In this document: in pieces, positions 1 to 13,400 of the stretch
Position numbering within the stretch: the first letter of the stretch is position 1
How the letters are laid out: each line of letters opens with the position of its first letter
NCBI GenBank assembly: GCA_029851415.1
Contig: CM056742.1
Coordinates: forward strand, 150,107,121-150,171,120
Origin: Eretmocerus hayati
Taxonomy: Eukaryota; Arthropoda; Insecta; Hymenoptera; Aphelinidae
Reading direction: 5' to 3'
Length of the DNA stretch: 64,000 bases
The notes under the pieces: model-generated
Database searches by the model: none
Told to the model about the DNA's origin: nothing
What the model saw: the letters and a program-made list of their open reading frames with translations, nothing else
Program-made: the position numbers and the translations under genes

Positions 1-3000
1 TGATGAAGCCCCCAGCGCACCCCGGTCTAGCAGTGATTCTTGGTCGCATGATAACGATCGATTTTTGATTTCCGGAGCTCAGTTTCGTAGTCAATGTAAT
101 TGCGCTCCCCCCTCCTCCCACAAGATCAACCACTTATCCGTGGAATGTTGCGATGACTTAGATCACTGCTTGGCCGTAGCACGAAAGGGGCGGCCAACAA
201 CCCGACGATCTAAAAGAGCCAGTCAATGATGGGGTCAACACTCGATGATCCACATCAGCAGACCCGTACATCGTTGCCCTCGCAGATGTCGGAGTTGATG
301 AAGTCCCCAGCGCACCCCGGTCTAGCAGTCACTCTTGGTCGTCGTATAAGCACCGAGGACAGAATACACCCTCCCCCCATTCCACACGATTCCAACCTAC
401 ATTCCGTGAAACGTTGCGATGACATTGATCATGCTTGGCCGTAGCACGAAAGGGGCGGCCAACAACCCGACGATCTAAAAGAGCCAGTCAATGATGGGGT
501 CAACACTCGATGATTCACATCAGCAGACCCGTACATCGTTGCCCTCGGCGATGTCGGAGTTGATGAAGTCCCCAGCGCACCCCGGTCTAGCAGTGACTCT
601 TGGTCGCATGATAACGATCGATTTTTGATTTCCGGAACTCAGTTTCATAGTCAATGTAATTGCGCTCCCCCCTCCTCCCACAAGATCAACCACTTATCCG
701 CGGAATGTTGCGATGACTTAGATCACTGCTTGGCCGTAGCACGAAAGGGGCGGCCAACGACCCGACGATCTAAAAGAGCCAGTCAATGATGGGGTCAACA
801 CTCGATGATTCACATCAGCAGACCCGTACATCGTTGCCCTCGGCGATGTCGGAGTTGATGAAGTCCCCAGCGCACCCCGGTCTAGCAGTGACTCTTGGTC
901 GCATGATAACGATCGATTTTTGATTTCCGGAGCTCAGTTTCGTAGTCAATGGAATTTCGCTCCCCCCTCCTCCCACAAGATCAACCACTTATCCGTGAAA
1001 TTCTGCGATGACTTTGATCACTGCTTGGCCGTAGCACGAAAGGGGCGGCCAACAACCCGACGATCTAGAAGAGCCAGTCGATGATGGGGTCAACACTCGA
1101 TGATTCACATCAGCAGACCCGTACATCGTTGCCCTCGCAGATGTCGGAGTTGATGAAGTCCCCAGCGCACCCCGGTCTAGCAGTCACTCTTGGTCGTCGT
1201 ATAGACATCGAGAATAAAATCAACCCTCCTCCCCTTCCACACGATTCCAACTTACATTCCGTGGAATGTTGCGATGACATTGATCACTGCTCGGCCGTAG
1301 CACGAGAGGGGCGGCCAACAACCCGACGATCTAAAAGAGTCAGTCGATGATGGGGTCAACACTCGATGATTCACATCAGCAGACCCGTACATCGTTGCCC
1401 TCGGCGATGTCGGAGTTGATGAAGTCCCCAGCGCACCCCGGTCTAGCAGTGACTCTTGGTCGCATGATAACGATCGATTTTTGATTCCCGGAGCTCAGTT
1501 TCGTAGTCAATGTAATTGCGCTCCCCCCTCCTCCCACAAGATCAACCACTTATCCGCGAAATGTTGCGATGACTTAGATCACTGCTTGGCCGTAGCACGA
1601 AAGGGGCGGCCAACGACCCGACGATCTAGAAGAGCCAGTCAATGATGGGGTCAACACTCGATGATTCACATCAGCAGACCCGTACATCGTTGCCCTCGGC
1701 GATGTCGGAGTTGATGAAGTCCCCAGCGCACCCCGGTCTAGCAGTGACACTTGGTCGTCGTATAAGCACCGAGGACAGAATACACCCTCCCCCAATTCCA
1801 CACGATTCCGAACTACATTCCGTGAAATGTTGCGATGACTTTGATCACTGCTTGGCCGTAGCACGAAAGGGGCGGCCAACAACCCGACGATCTAGAAGAG
1901 CCAGTCGATGATGGGGTCAACACTCGATGATTCACATCAGCAGACCCGTACATCGTTGCCCTCGCAGATGTCGGAGTTGATGAAGCCCCCAGCGCACCCC
2001 GGTCTAGCAGTCACTCTTGGTCGACGTATAAGCACCGAGAACAGAATACACCCTCCCCCCATTCCACACGATTCCGAACTACATTCCGTGAAACGTTGCG
2101 ATGACATTGATCATGCTTGGCCGTAGCACGAAAGGGGTGGCCAACAACCTGACGATCTAGAAGAGCCAGTCGATGATGGGGTCAACACTCGATGATTCAC
2201 ATCAGCAGACCCGTACATAGTTGCCCTCGCAGATGTCGGAGTTGATGAAGCCCCCAGCGCACCCCGGTCTAGCAGTCACTCTCGGTCGACGTATAAGCAC
2301 CGAGAACAGAATACACCCTCCCCCCATTCCACACGATTCCGAACTACATTCCGTGAAACGTTGCGATGACATTGATCATGCTTGGCCGTAGCACGAAAGG
2401 GGTGGCCAACAACCTGACGATCTAGAAGAGCCAGTCGATGATGGGGTCAACACTCGATGATTCACATCAGCAGACCCGTACATCGTTGCCCTCGCAGATG
2501 TCGGAGTTGATGAAGCCCCCAGCGCACCCCGGTCTAGCAGTCACTCTTGGTCGTCGTATGGGCATCGAGAATAAAATAAACCCTCCTCCCCATTCCACAC
2601 GATTCCAACTTACATTCCGTGGAATGTTGCGATGACATTGATCACTGCTTGGTCGTAGCATGAAAGGGGCGGTCAACAACCCGACGATCTAGAAGAGCCA
2701 GTCGATGATAGGGTCAACACTCGATGAATCACATCAGCAGACCCGTACATCGTTGCCCTCGCAGATGTCGGAGTTGATGAAGCCCCCAGCGCACCCCGGT
2801 CTAGCAGTGATTCTTGGTCGCATGATAACGATCGATTTTTGATTTCCGGAGCTCAGTTTCGTAGTCAATGTAATTGCGCTCCCCCCTCCTCCCACAAGAT
2901 CAACCACTTATCCGTGGAATGTTGCGATGACTTAGATCACTGCTTGGCCGTAGCACGAAAGGGGCGGCCAACAACCCGACGATCTAAAAGAGCCAGTCAA

Positions 3001-5040
3001 TGATGGGGTCAACACTCGATGATCCACATCAGCAGACCCGTACATCGTTGCCCTCGCAGATGTCGGAGTTGATGAAGTCCCCAGCGCACCCCGGTCTAGC
3101 AGTCACTCTTGGTCGTCGTATAAGCACCGAGGACAGAATACACCCTCCCCCCATTCCACACGATTCCAACCTACATTCCGTGAAACGTTGCGATGACATT
3201 GATCATGCTTGGCCGTAGCACGAAAGGGGCGGCCAACAACCCGACGATCTAAAAGAGCCAGTCAATGATGGGGTCAACACTCGATGATTCACATCAGCAG
3301 ACCCGTACATCGTTGCCCTCGGCGATGTCGGAGTTGATGAAGTCCCCAGCGCACCCCGGTCTAGCAGTGACTCTTGGTCGCATGATAACGATCGATTTTT
3401 GATTTCCGGAACTCAGTTTCATAGTCAATGTAATTGCGCTCCCCCCTCCTCCCACAAGATCAACCACTTATCCGCGGAATGTTGCGATGACTTAGATCAC
3501 TGCTTGGCCGTAGCACGAAAGGGGCGGCCAACGACCCGACGATCTAAAAGAGCCAGTCAATGATGGGGTCAACACTCGATGATTCACATCAGCAGACCCG
3601 TACATCGTTGCCCTCGGCGATGTCGGAGTTGATGAAGTCCCCAGCGCACCCCGGTCTAGCAGTGACTCTTGGTCGCATGATAACGATCGATTTTTGATTT
3701 CCGGAGCTCAGTTTCGTAGTCAATGGAATTTCGCTCCCCCCTCCTCCCACAAGATCAACCACTTATCCGTGAAATTCTGCGATGACTTTGATCACTGCTT
3801 GGCCGTAGCACGAAAGGGGCGGCCAACAACCCGACGATCTAGAAGAGCCAGTCGATGATGGGGTCAACACTCGATGATTCACATCAGCAGACCCGTACAT
3901 CGTTGCCCTCGCAGATGTCGGAGTTGATGAAGTCCCCAGCGCACCCCGGTCTAGCAGTCACTCTTGGTCGTCGTATAGACATCGAGAATAAAATCAACCC
4001 TCCTCCCCTTCCACACGATTCCAACTTACATTCCGTGGAATGTTGCGATGACATTGATCACTGCTCGGCCGTAGCACGAGAGGGGCGGCCAACAACCCGA
4101 CGATCTAAAAGAGTCAGTCGATGATGGGGTCAACACTCGATGATCGACATCAGCAGACCCGTACATCGTTGCCCTCGCAGATGTCGGAGTTGATGAAGTC
4201 CCCAGCGCACCCCGGTCTAGCAGTCACTCTTGGTCGTCGTATAGACATCGAGAATAAAATCAACCCTCCTCCCCTTCCACACGATTCCAACTTACATTCC
4301 GTGGAATGTTGCGATGACATTGATCACTGCTCGGCCGTAGCACGAGAGGGGCGGCCAACAACCCGACGATCTAAAAGAGTCAGTCGATGATGGGGTCAAC
4401 ACTCGATGATCGACATCAGCAGACCCGTACATCGTTGCCCTCGCAGATGTCGGAGTTGATGAAGTCCCCAGCGCACCCCGGTCTAGCAGTCACTCTTGGT
4501 CGTCGTATAGACATCGAGAATAAAATCAACCCTCCTCCCCTTCCACACGATTCCAACTTACATTCCGTGGAATGTTGCGATGACATTGATCACTGCTTGG
4601 CCGTAGCACGAAAGGGGTGGCCAACAACCTGACGATCTAGAAGAGCCAGTCGATGATGGGGTCAACACTCGATGATTCACATCAGCAGACCCGTACATCG
4701 TTGCCCTCGCAGATGTCGGAGTTGATGAAGCCCCCAGCGCACCCCGGTCTAGCAGTGACTCTTGGTCGCATGATGACGATCGATTTTTGATTTCCGGAGC
4801 TCAGTTTCGTAGTCAATGGAATTGCGCTCCCCCCTCCTCCCACAAGATCAACCACTTATCCGTGAAATTTTGCGATGACTTTGATCACTGCTTGGCCGTA
4901 GCACGAAAGGGGCGGCCAACAACCCGACGATCTAGAAGAGCCAGTCGATGATGGGGTCAACACTCGACGATTCACATCAGCAGACCCGTACATCGTTGCC
5001 CTCACAGATGTCGGACTTGATGGAGCCCCCAGCGGATCCT
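1..5040. repeat. Satellite array with two unit types and higher-order structure
   Basis: The landmark TGATGAAG followed by CCCAGCGCACC recurs at 1, 296, 561, 856, 1151, 1417, 1712, 1978, 2243, 2508, 2775, 3070, 3335, 3630, 3925, 4191, 4457, 4723 and, diverged, 5018. The spacings are either 295 bp (type A) or 265-267 bp (type B). Both types share their ends and differ in the middle: A carries a block with CATGATAACGATCG and GATTTCCGGAGCTCAG, B carries a block with CATTCCACACGATTCC. The order from position 1 is A B A A B A B B B B A B A A B B B A. The array is open at the left edge and decays after about 5,040. It is richer in GC than the rest of the window. The 72-89 codon frames inside B units are by-products of the repeat and not genes. 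Confidence 0.95.
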
Positions 5041-8000
5041 TGCCTAGGAGTCATTCCTAGTTGCACACTCACCATGATAAACCTGAATCGTTCCGTTTAC
5101 TTACTCCATGTTGGGGTCACCGCTCGATCTATCGTCTCGCATACGATTACTCGCCGTCGACCACCCCCCCTCCCCTCCTGCCGTTACCTGATCAGCTCCC
5201 CTATGCCCATCAATTCTTTGTTCCTCGCCCCACGTCACAAAAGCAGTCCTACATGGCAACATGTACAGGAATATGAACCAGAAATCATCCCACAATATTA
5301 ATGGAGTATATCACTCTGGAAGTTGGGGTTCCTCACCATTGCTCTCGACTCTCAGCTGGCTCTTGTTCATTCTAATCGTTGGAGTATCTCATGATTCCCA
5401 GTATTACAACTTCCATGGGTGTATTCATATGGAGGATTGTGCCTGACCACTAGTTACTTCATTCTCGATTCAGTTATGCGATTAATTTGAATCGACCATT
5501 CTCAACTGCTCTCATTCCCGATTATGGAACATGCCTCTCTGATACACCCATTGAAGCGTTAGTGAAATTTCTTCTACTCCCTCAACGAGACCCCAAAAAT
5601 TCTGAGGACTGATCAAGTAGCAACTCACTGTCAATTATTGCATATTCTATCGACACTAATGAAGGGAAAATCCAACATCCATGTGTTTAGCTTTCGAATT
5701 GAATACAAAGCAAGAACAGCCAAACGACAAATCATGATTGCGACCGACATGTTGCGTCACCTTCATCGAGTTAATAAATTTAACGTATGTGGATATGGAT
5801 TGCTCATAAAAGTTCCTTGGTGACATATTACAGACTCTAGCAGGTTCACTTCATTGATGAGATTACAGACTCCAGCAGATTTACTCCATTGATGGGCGGA
5901 AATGATGCAAATTTCATCGGTCAAGTTGAGGCAGTGAAGAAAAAATCTAGAAACCCCATTACCTGTTGATGATCTCCTGGATCGTCCTGATATTCTCATG
6001 ATAACGCTATTTTTCCTCCCTAATGTGTCTCCTTCAAATGCTCGTCTCGTCCATGCCTGTGAATTCATGGTTGTATCTAGATTAAATCATGTACGTTTCA
6101 TGATTTGGGAGCAGACATCAATTTTCACATCATTTCTTCACAAATTTTCATTGAAGTATCGTTCAGTACTGATTATGTACAATTCATTGTAGCACGGTTC
6201 ATCCAGAACGAGTCATTCCAGATCTCTTCCCCCAGAAGCAATCTTAACGGTATAAGGATCGCGTGACTCATCAGACTGACATCGCAATGCCACTACAATG
6301 AAATAGCAGGGTTATACAATACTCACAAAGGAATTCCCCATACTGCAGAATTTTTGAGTTGATTTCGGCTCTCATTCCTCGAATTATTTGGAGTTCGGAC
6401 TCTTTTCACGATTGACTCGAATAGGGTTATGCACGCATTGCCACACATCTCGAGTTGTGACAGTCGTATTGGATTGCCATACTTTTTTAATATATGTCCC
6501 CAAACATTCGTTTCCATTTGTGATATCATGATTTGAAGTTTATCCGACCAAAGCAAACATTTTACAATATTTGAACATTCATGATAATGCACGAGTACCC
6601 GTGAAGGAATAAAGTCAAAGCTCATGTCTGCTCCCTATTCATAAACATCATTTTCAAATTAAAAGACATGCACTAATTCCCATAATTAATGAATGAGAAG
6701 CATTCGTCACAACAGTTACAAATTGAGTCCTACAGACATCTGATCAAATGAGAATACTCCTCACTTCCCTTCTTCAGGAGTCGGTGAAAGCTATGCAAAA
6801 TGTATCTCACTGAAGAACAAATTAAAAGTGTCGTCCATCAAGATGGTCGATGAATAATTAAACAATTTTAGCTCGAGCAAAAATAGGTCTACTAACTTGC
6901 CTATGAGGCGTTGAATTACATAAGTCTCAATGATTTTTGAATACAGGTGAAATAGGGAAATTGCATATATACCGAACGACTTCTCTAAAATTCATTCCCC
7001 TAATACCTCTTCCATTCGGGATCCAGCGTGTTCTCGCAACAAAATACCTAAACCGTTTCTCATGGGCGATTGCCACAAACGAAGATTCCAGACGTCAAGG
7101 TGTCCAAAATTGCTGAGATCTGCGGAGTATCTAGATTCTCATGGGATTTGAGCGAAATTCCTGGAGCCACTGGGAATCTACGAAATCTGATGGAGGCTCT
7201 GGGAATCAGAGCAAGGTGGGCAAGGAGTGTCAAATGATTCGACGAAATTGCCACCACATCGGCGCACGCACTCTTAGTCTCTTATAGTCTAGACGAAGAA
7301 AATTCCGTTAGATTTCAAATCGGTATATCCATCCTTTCTAACGCGAGTAAAATTACGATTCTCACTTCTTTAGTGTCGGATGAGTAATACCACGAGGAAG
7401 AGATAGACCGAAAAAAGTGAGTCTCAGATTTCTCTTCAGGTACACTTCTCCAATTCTATAGGTCAAAATATGGACATCCGTCACCACTCAAAGAATTGAA
7501 AACATCTCTTCGGACCCTGATGCTTCAATCGACATCATGCCTTGAATTCTTTGTTCGTATCACACTTGTCGTCACTTTTGTAACCAGAATCGTTATAAAT
7601 GATTGAATTTCAATTGATCGGCTTTTGCCAGTGGCATTGTGTCAACAAATTTCGCTGACTCATGTCATAGATTGAGTTGAATTACTTCAACTCGAACTAT
7701 GCACCTCCAAGCCTCGTATGGTTGCGAGGTTATAACTTGGAGGATTTTTGATGGAACGTTCAAGGGTGAGAAGAGACATATGGGAAAAATTTTGACTCTA
7801 CGCTAGATTACAGTGCGTTTCGCCATTCCTCGTCAGATCTGGCTTGTCAAGCGGACAGACGATCTCCCGAGGTTAGTCCCCGACGCACTTGGCCTAAGTG
7901 GCCGAACGTCGAGCTCTTAAACGGCTTTATATATGAAAGTCTTACATGCGCAAGCGCTTGCGCAGAAACGTTATAGCTCAGGGACAACGTCAAATAGAGT

Positions 8001-8699
8001 ATCGTGGTTTAGCACATCTGGAAGGTGAGCAAGAAACCTATGAAAAGATGCTTTGGAACTCCAGTTCTTATCTCCCCCTGGCTATTTGTGGGCGATTCCG
8101 TCAAAATCACTTCCCCACTTTTTCCAAATGATTATCTTTTTTAATTTTTCATGAATACATATCTTGACGGGGAAAGTTGTGCTCTTCACGAGAGGAATAT
8201 TTTAAATCTGTTCTTTAAGTTTTGAGCTGTTTTACGGGTAGTTTTCGGATTCCAATGAAAGAAAAATGTAATTTTCTGTGGATGTGCAGGAATTTAGGAT
8301 TTTGGAATCTTTTTTTTTTGAAAAGCTGAAAAAATTTTCTGCTAAATGACCAACTGCCGGGTTCGACTCTATCAACTAACCGGAATTGCAGCACCCAAAT
8401 ACTCAAGTACATGAATTAAGCTGAAACATGAAAGCATCCAGGCAACCACTGGAGTGAATACGGAACCTCTTATGAAGTTGCTACTTGTAATGACTGTTGA
8501 AAGTCATTGGAACTTTTGTTTCAATCAATAAGAATCAACTTTTCTCAGTTTGTCAATAGAGATCATTTCAAAATCCTAAATTCCTGCGCAAGCGCAGCAA
8601 ATTGAGATTTTTCATGGTGAAAATCCAGAAAATATCCAGAAAACAGCTTCTGGTGAGGCCGTAGGCTTCCGCCAAAAGCTCAATATCCGTTCGGAGGAT
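5041..8699. other. AT-rich non-coding stretch after the satellite
   Basis: No reading frame here shows recognisable protein features. Small structures seen are a 35-bp direct repeat in two copies (5827-5896, starting ATTACAGACTC), a perfect 18-bp palindrome TGCGCAAGCGCTTGCGCA (7947-7964), and a short inverted pair built on CAGGAATTTAGGATTTTG near 8290 and 8575. Otherwise I see nothing. Confidence 0.6.
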
Positions 8700-10282
8700 G
8701 TCGATTTTTACCCAAGCAGATGACTTGGTATTTTACATGCACCTACAGAATGCATGTAAGGGGGGCTACGAAGCCAAATGTGTCGATTCCATACAAAAAA
8801 GTATCCAGACGAGGTTCACCCGAAACTTCGTATGTTGCAGCTCAGTACACGGTGCGCCCCTGGCAGGGATGAATGGCAAAGAGGCGTTTTTGTACAAATC
8901 GTCACGAATTAAACCTGATTTCGAGCAAAATTGTATCAGCTCGCCTTTTCGAGTCATTATTAAACTATGAATTTCCTATACATTGCTCATGAAGAAATTC
9001 AGTGAATCCTCGTTTTCTTCGCTTCTTCGCAGTTTCTCGCAAATACTCGGAAGAGGTGGGTGATAGCAAAAAATGTCAAGAGCACGTTTGTATAGATTTG
9101 TTTCAAGATCTACAAGACGATGTAGGTAGATTCATCACAAAACTCAACAGGATTGCAGTATCATGTGGAAAACACGAGTTTTTTGCAAAAAACCTCGTGC
9201 TTTCTGCTAATTCTTTCCTATTTTCTTCAATACCATCAAGAAAGCCTGAGTTTCTCGATCAACCTAGGTACATCATCCTGTACATCTCTGCCAAATCTAT
9301 AAAAAAGTATTCGTGACACGTTTTGCTATAACTAATTTCTTCCCAGTATCTGCGAGAAAACCGCGAAAATGCGCAGAAGACGGGGAGACACCGAATCTCT
9401 CCATAAACAACGTATTGAGCATTTTTAGTTTAACAATAACTCTAAACGGCGAGCGGATACGATTTCCACGTTGAATTCTTGACGATTCGTACAGAAACAC
9501 CTTTTTCAGTTTTTGTTGACAACTCATCCTCGCCAGGGGCATGGAGTAATTCGGCGACTCTCCTTCTTCTTCGCATCCTCTCACTTTTCTCGCAAATACT
9601 GGGAAGAAATTAGTTCTCATGATTTTCAGAGAAAACATGTCACGTATATTCAGTTTTCCATACATTTTCCGAAAATGTACGAGATGGCGTAGTTAGATTG
9701 ATCGAGAAACTATGGCTTTCTTGATCTTATTGGAGGAAATAGTAGAGAATTAGCAGAAAGCGCTAGGTTTATTGCGAAAAACTTGGGCTTTTTCACATGA
9801 TACTGCGACCCTTTTGAGTTTTCCGATAAATGTACCCACATCATCTAGTAGATTTTTAAAAATCTATAAAAACGTGTTTGTGACATTTCTTGCTATCGTC
9901 CACCTCTTCTGAGTATTTACGAGAAAACCGCGAAGAAGCGAGAAAACGAAGAGTCACCGAACTTCTCTATAAGCAATGTATGGGAAATTCTCAGTTTGAC
10001 AATTACCTGAAACGGCGAGCTACTACAATTTCGCTCGAAATCATGTTGAATTCGTGACGACTCGTACAAAAACACCCCTTTTTCAGTTTTCGTTGTCATT
10101 GTTGTTCAAGTCCCCCCCCCCTCCCCATTCGCGCACCGTGAGTAGCAGACAACGTTTGTGTACACCGGACCTCGTTTGAATACTTTTTTGTATGGGCACA
10201 TTCGGCTTCCTAGCCCCCTTCAGACATGCATTCTGGTAGGTGCATGTAAAATCCCAAGTCATTTGGTTGAGTAAAATTCGAC
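8700..10282. mobile_element. Fold-back element, 1.6 kb, with an extra internal inverted copy
   Basis: The left end (GTCGATTTTTACCCAAGCAG, then GATGACTTGG and ACATGCACCTACAGAATGCATG) is matched in reverse complement at the right end, which closes with CCAAGTCATTTGGTTGAG and AAAATTCGAC at 10282. The arms are several hundred bases long and diverged. A third copy of part of the arm (AGAAAACCGCG, CGGCGAGC, CGTACAGAAACACC) lies between them at about 9310-9660, so the element has re-duplicated internally. No transposase is present. The reading frames on both strands mirror each other across the palindrome and are not genes. Confidence 0.8.
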
Positions 10283-10498
10283 CGAAAAAGGAGAGTGGAA
10301 TTATTCCCGCAGTAATTCTAACCTGAAAATGCCGCTTCCAAACGCGGTTTGAAGATTCTCATGATGAGAAAGTATGAATTACCCTGTGCTCGCAAGCTCA
10401 TTCCGGGTGCGGAAGACTCATCTCCCAACACCCGAACAGACCGTATGCTTCTAGACAGGGTTGGTAGTGCGATGTATCACGCATCGCGCGATGGAGCT

Positions 10499-13400
10499 GC
10501 ATGGGTATCTGCCGAAGTAAAAAGGGACTAGGCGGGTAAGCATGGTGAATCGGCCCTTGTCAGGTATGGCCCTGGAAGCAATTTCCCCCAGTTTCTAACC
10601 CCAAACTATGAGGAAAGCAATAGTTTTTAGGTCCCGAAGTCGCCCCTATGTTTTGGGGCAGCCTGGAAACCCTCTAAAAAACGCTAAAAATCGATGTTCC
10701 TTGTATTGAATCGCATTCTGACGCATCTCAATGAATCGTTCTGAAATTTTTTTGACATACTTTTAAAACATTAACAATTCGGAAAAGAGTGGTTTCATCT
10801 CGACAACTTTTGATTCAAGCCCCGAAAAAAATTGTTGAAAAATGAAAATCAATTTTTAACCCTGTTATCTGTGATTAAGACGTTAGTGAACCATTTCATC
10901 GTATTTGTCGGCTCATTTTACGTCGGAAACCACTTTGGAATATATCATTTTTGGTGGTGGAAAGTGGTCAAAAACGTCAAAAATCAATTTCAAAGCAAAT
11001 TTTTTTTCATAAACTAGCCTCTCCTGCGCATGCGCGTTGATTTACGATCCTGAAAGTATCTTTAATAGATAGCTGGTGTAATTTCCTTCAAAATGACCCC
11101 TTGCAAAAGTCGATTTGATGCAATTACAGCTGAGATATGACTGGTGCAGAAAATGGAAAAACCCAAGGTATCAAATCCGTGAATCCGCGCTTCCTTCAAT
11201 GGCCTTGAAAAATGCGAATTTTGAATTGGGCCCTTTCTAACATGCGAAAATGTGTTTTTGATGTATTTTTTGACGTAGAAACCGAATACGCGGTCAGTTT
11301 TGTTCCAAACCTTCAGGATTTCTCACCAGACTCATAAAACCGACTCGATAATGGATGCTCATCTTCAGCCTTTTTACACTTATTTGAGATGAATTGTCGG
11401 TGTATGGGGAGGTTTGGGTGGATTGTGTACCAGATACAACTATGTTCCCTAATGTATTCTGATCAGCTGATGACAATGGTGATGGTTTCGAAGCTCGAGG
11501 AAGCGCTGCTATCCTTATATAAGCTGGTCGATATAGTTTTCTCATATGAAATTAAACAACAAAATCCAGCTCGAACAGACGTCACTCCCAGAAATCTCAC
11601 TCCCACCGCTTCCTCGAGCCTCAAAACCACCGGGATCGTCTTCGGCTAGTCAGAATACGTTAAGGGACATAGTTGTGTCTAGTACACAATCCACCCAAAC
11701 CTCCCCAAACACCGACAATTCATCTCAAATGACTGTAAAAAGGCTGAAGATGAGCATCCATTATCGAGTCGGTTTTATGAGTCTGGTGAGAAATCCTGAA
11801 GGTTTGGAACAAAAATGACCGCGTATTCGGTTTCTACGTCAAAAAATACATTAAAAACACATTTTCGCATGTTAGAAAGGGCCCAATTCAAAATTCGCAT
11901 TTTTCAAGGCCATTGAAGGAAGCGCGGATTCACGGATTTGATACCTTGGGTTTTTCCATTTTCTGCACCAGTCATATCTCAGCTGTAATTGCATCAAATC
12001 GACTTTTGCAAGGGGTCATTTTGAAGGAAATTACACCAGCTATCTATTAAAGATACTTTCAGGATCGTAAATCAACGCGCATGCGCAGGAGAGGCTAGTT
12101 TATGAAAAAAAATTTGCTTTGAAATTGATTTTTGACGTTTTTGACCACTTTCCACCACCAAAAATGATATATTCCAAAGTGGTTTCCGACGTAAAATGAG
12201 CCGACAAATACGATGAAATGGTTCACTAACGTCTTAATCACAGATAACAGGGTTAAAAATTGATTTTCATTTTTCAACAATTTTTTTCGGGGCTTGAATC
12301 AAAAGTTGTCGAGATGAAACCACTCTACTTCGAGTTGTTAATGTTTCAAAAGTATGTCAAAAAAATTTCAGAACGATTCACTGAGATGCGTCAGAATGCG
12401 ATTCAATACAAGGAACATCGATTTTTAGCGTTCTTTAGAGGGTTTCCAGGCTGCCCCAAAACATAGGGGCGACTTCGGGACCTAAAAACTATTGCTTTCC
12501 TCATAGTTTGGGGTTAGAAACTGGGGGAAATTGCTTCCGGGGCCATACCTGACAAGGGCCGATTCACCATGCTTACCCGCCTAGTCCCTTTGCGAAATCG
12601 CAGGATCGCGCGTGCGTGCGATATTTTTTTCGCGGGCGTAAAATGATGTTGATTTTTGCCGCCCGAAAATCAATATCTGCGGGCACGACCAGCACAACAT
12701 AACCTAGCGGGAAATGATGATGGGCGTCAATCGACCCGGACAACTTTATCCACAGGTGAATGCCTATGTGCCCGAGGTAAGTGAACAATTAAGTACGCTA
12801 CGGATGAGATTACATTTAATAGAATGGGTGATGGTTTTACTTCAAGGTCGGAACGGCGTCACATTCATATGAGTTGGCTCACTGCAAATTTATGTTGTAT
12901 CTTGGAAGTGAGTCAATGTGATTGTGGTAAGTTAATGTGATTTTCCTATTGGATTAGTTTAGGGCAAAATTGAGTAGAGAGAACCGACAATTTTTCACCC
13001 CTCTCTTACTCGAGTATGATGAGGATAGATGGTTATATCGACTGTGAAAGTCGTGCATCATGAACGTGAATCAATATTGCTACTCAATTAGTGAGCGAGA
13101 CATTTCGCAAGAGTACGTTGTGCTGTCCAACGACCAGGGTTTGACACGAAATTTATTTTTGAATTTCGGTTCGTTTCGGGTCGGAGGTCAAACTTCTGTG
13201 ATAATTTCGGAGATGTAATCGATAATTTTGCTGCTGTGCATTGAAGATAAATGGAGATCAATTCCGAAATTCTCACAGGAGTTTGACCCCCCCCCCCCCT
13301 CCACCCGAAAAGAACCGAAATCCAAAAGTCAGTTTCGTGCCAAACCCTGCCCACGACGTAGTTCAATGACGCTTCACATTCACTGTGAGTCACCTGGTTC

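Noticed and set aside
226..4632. Repeated 72-89 codon frames starting MMGSTLDD in the satellite
   Set aside because: They follow the B-type monomer exactly and are broken in A-type units; they come from the tandem repeat and have no gene context.
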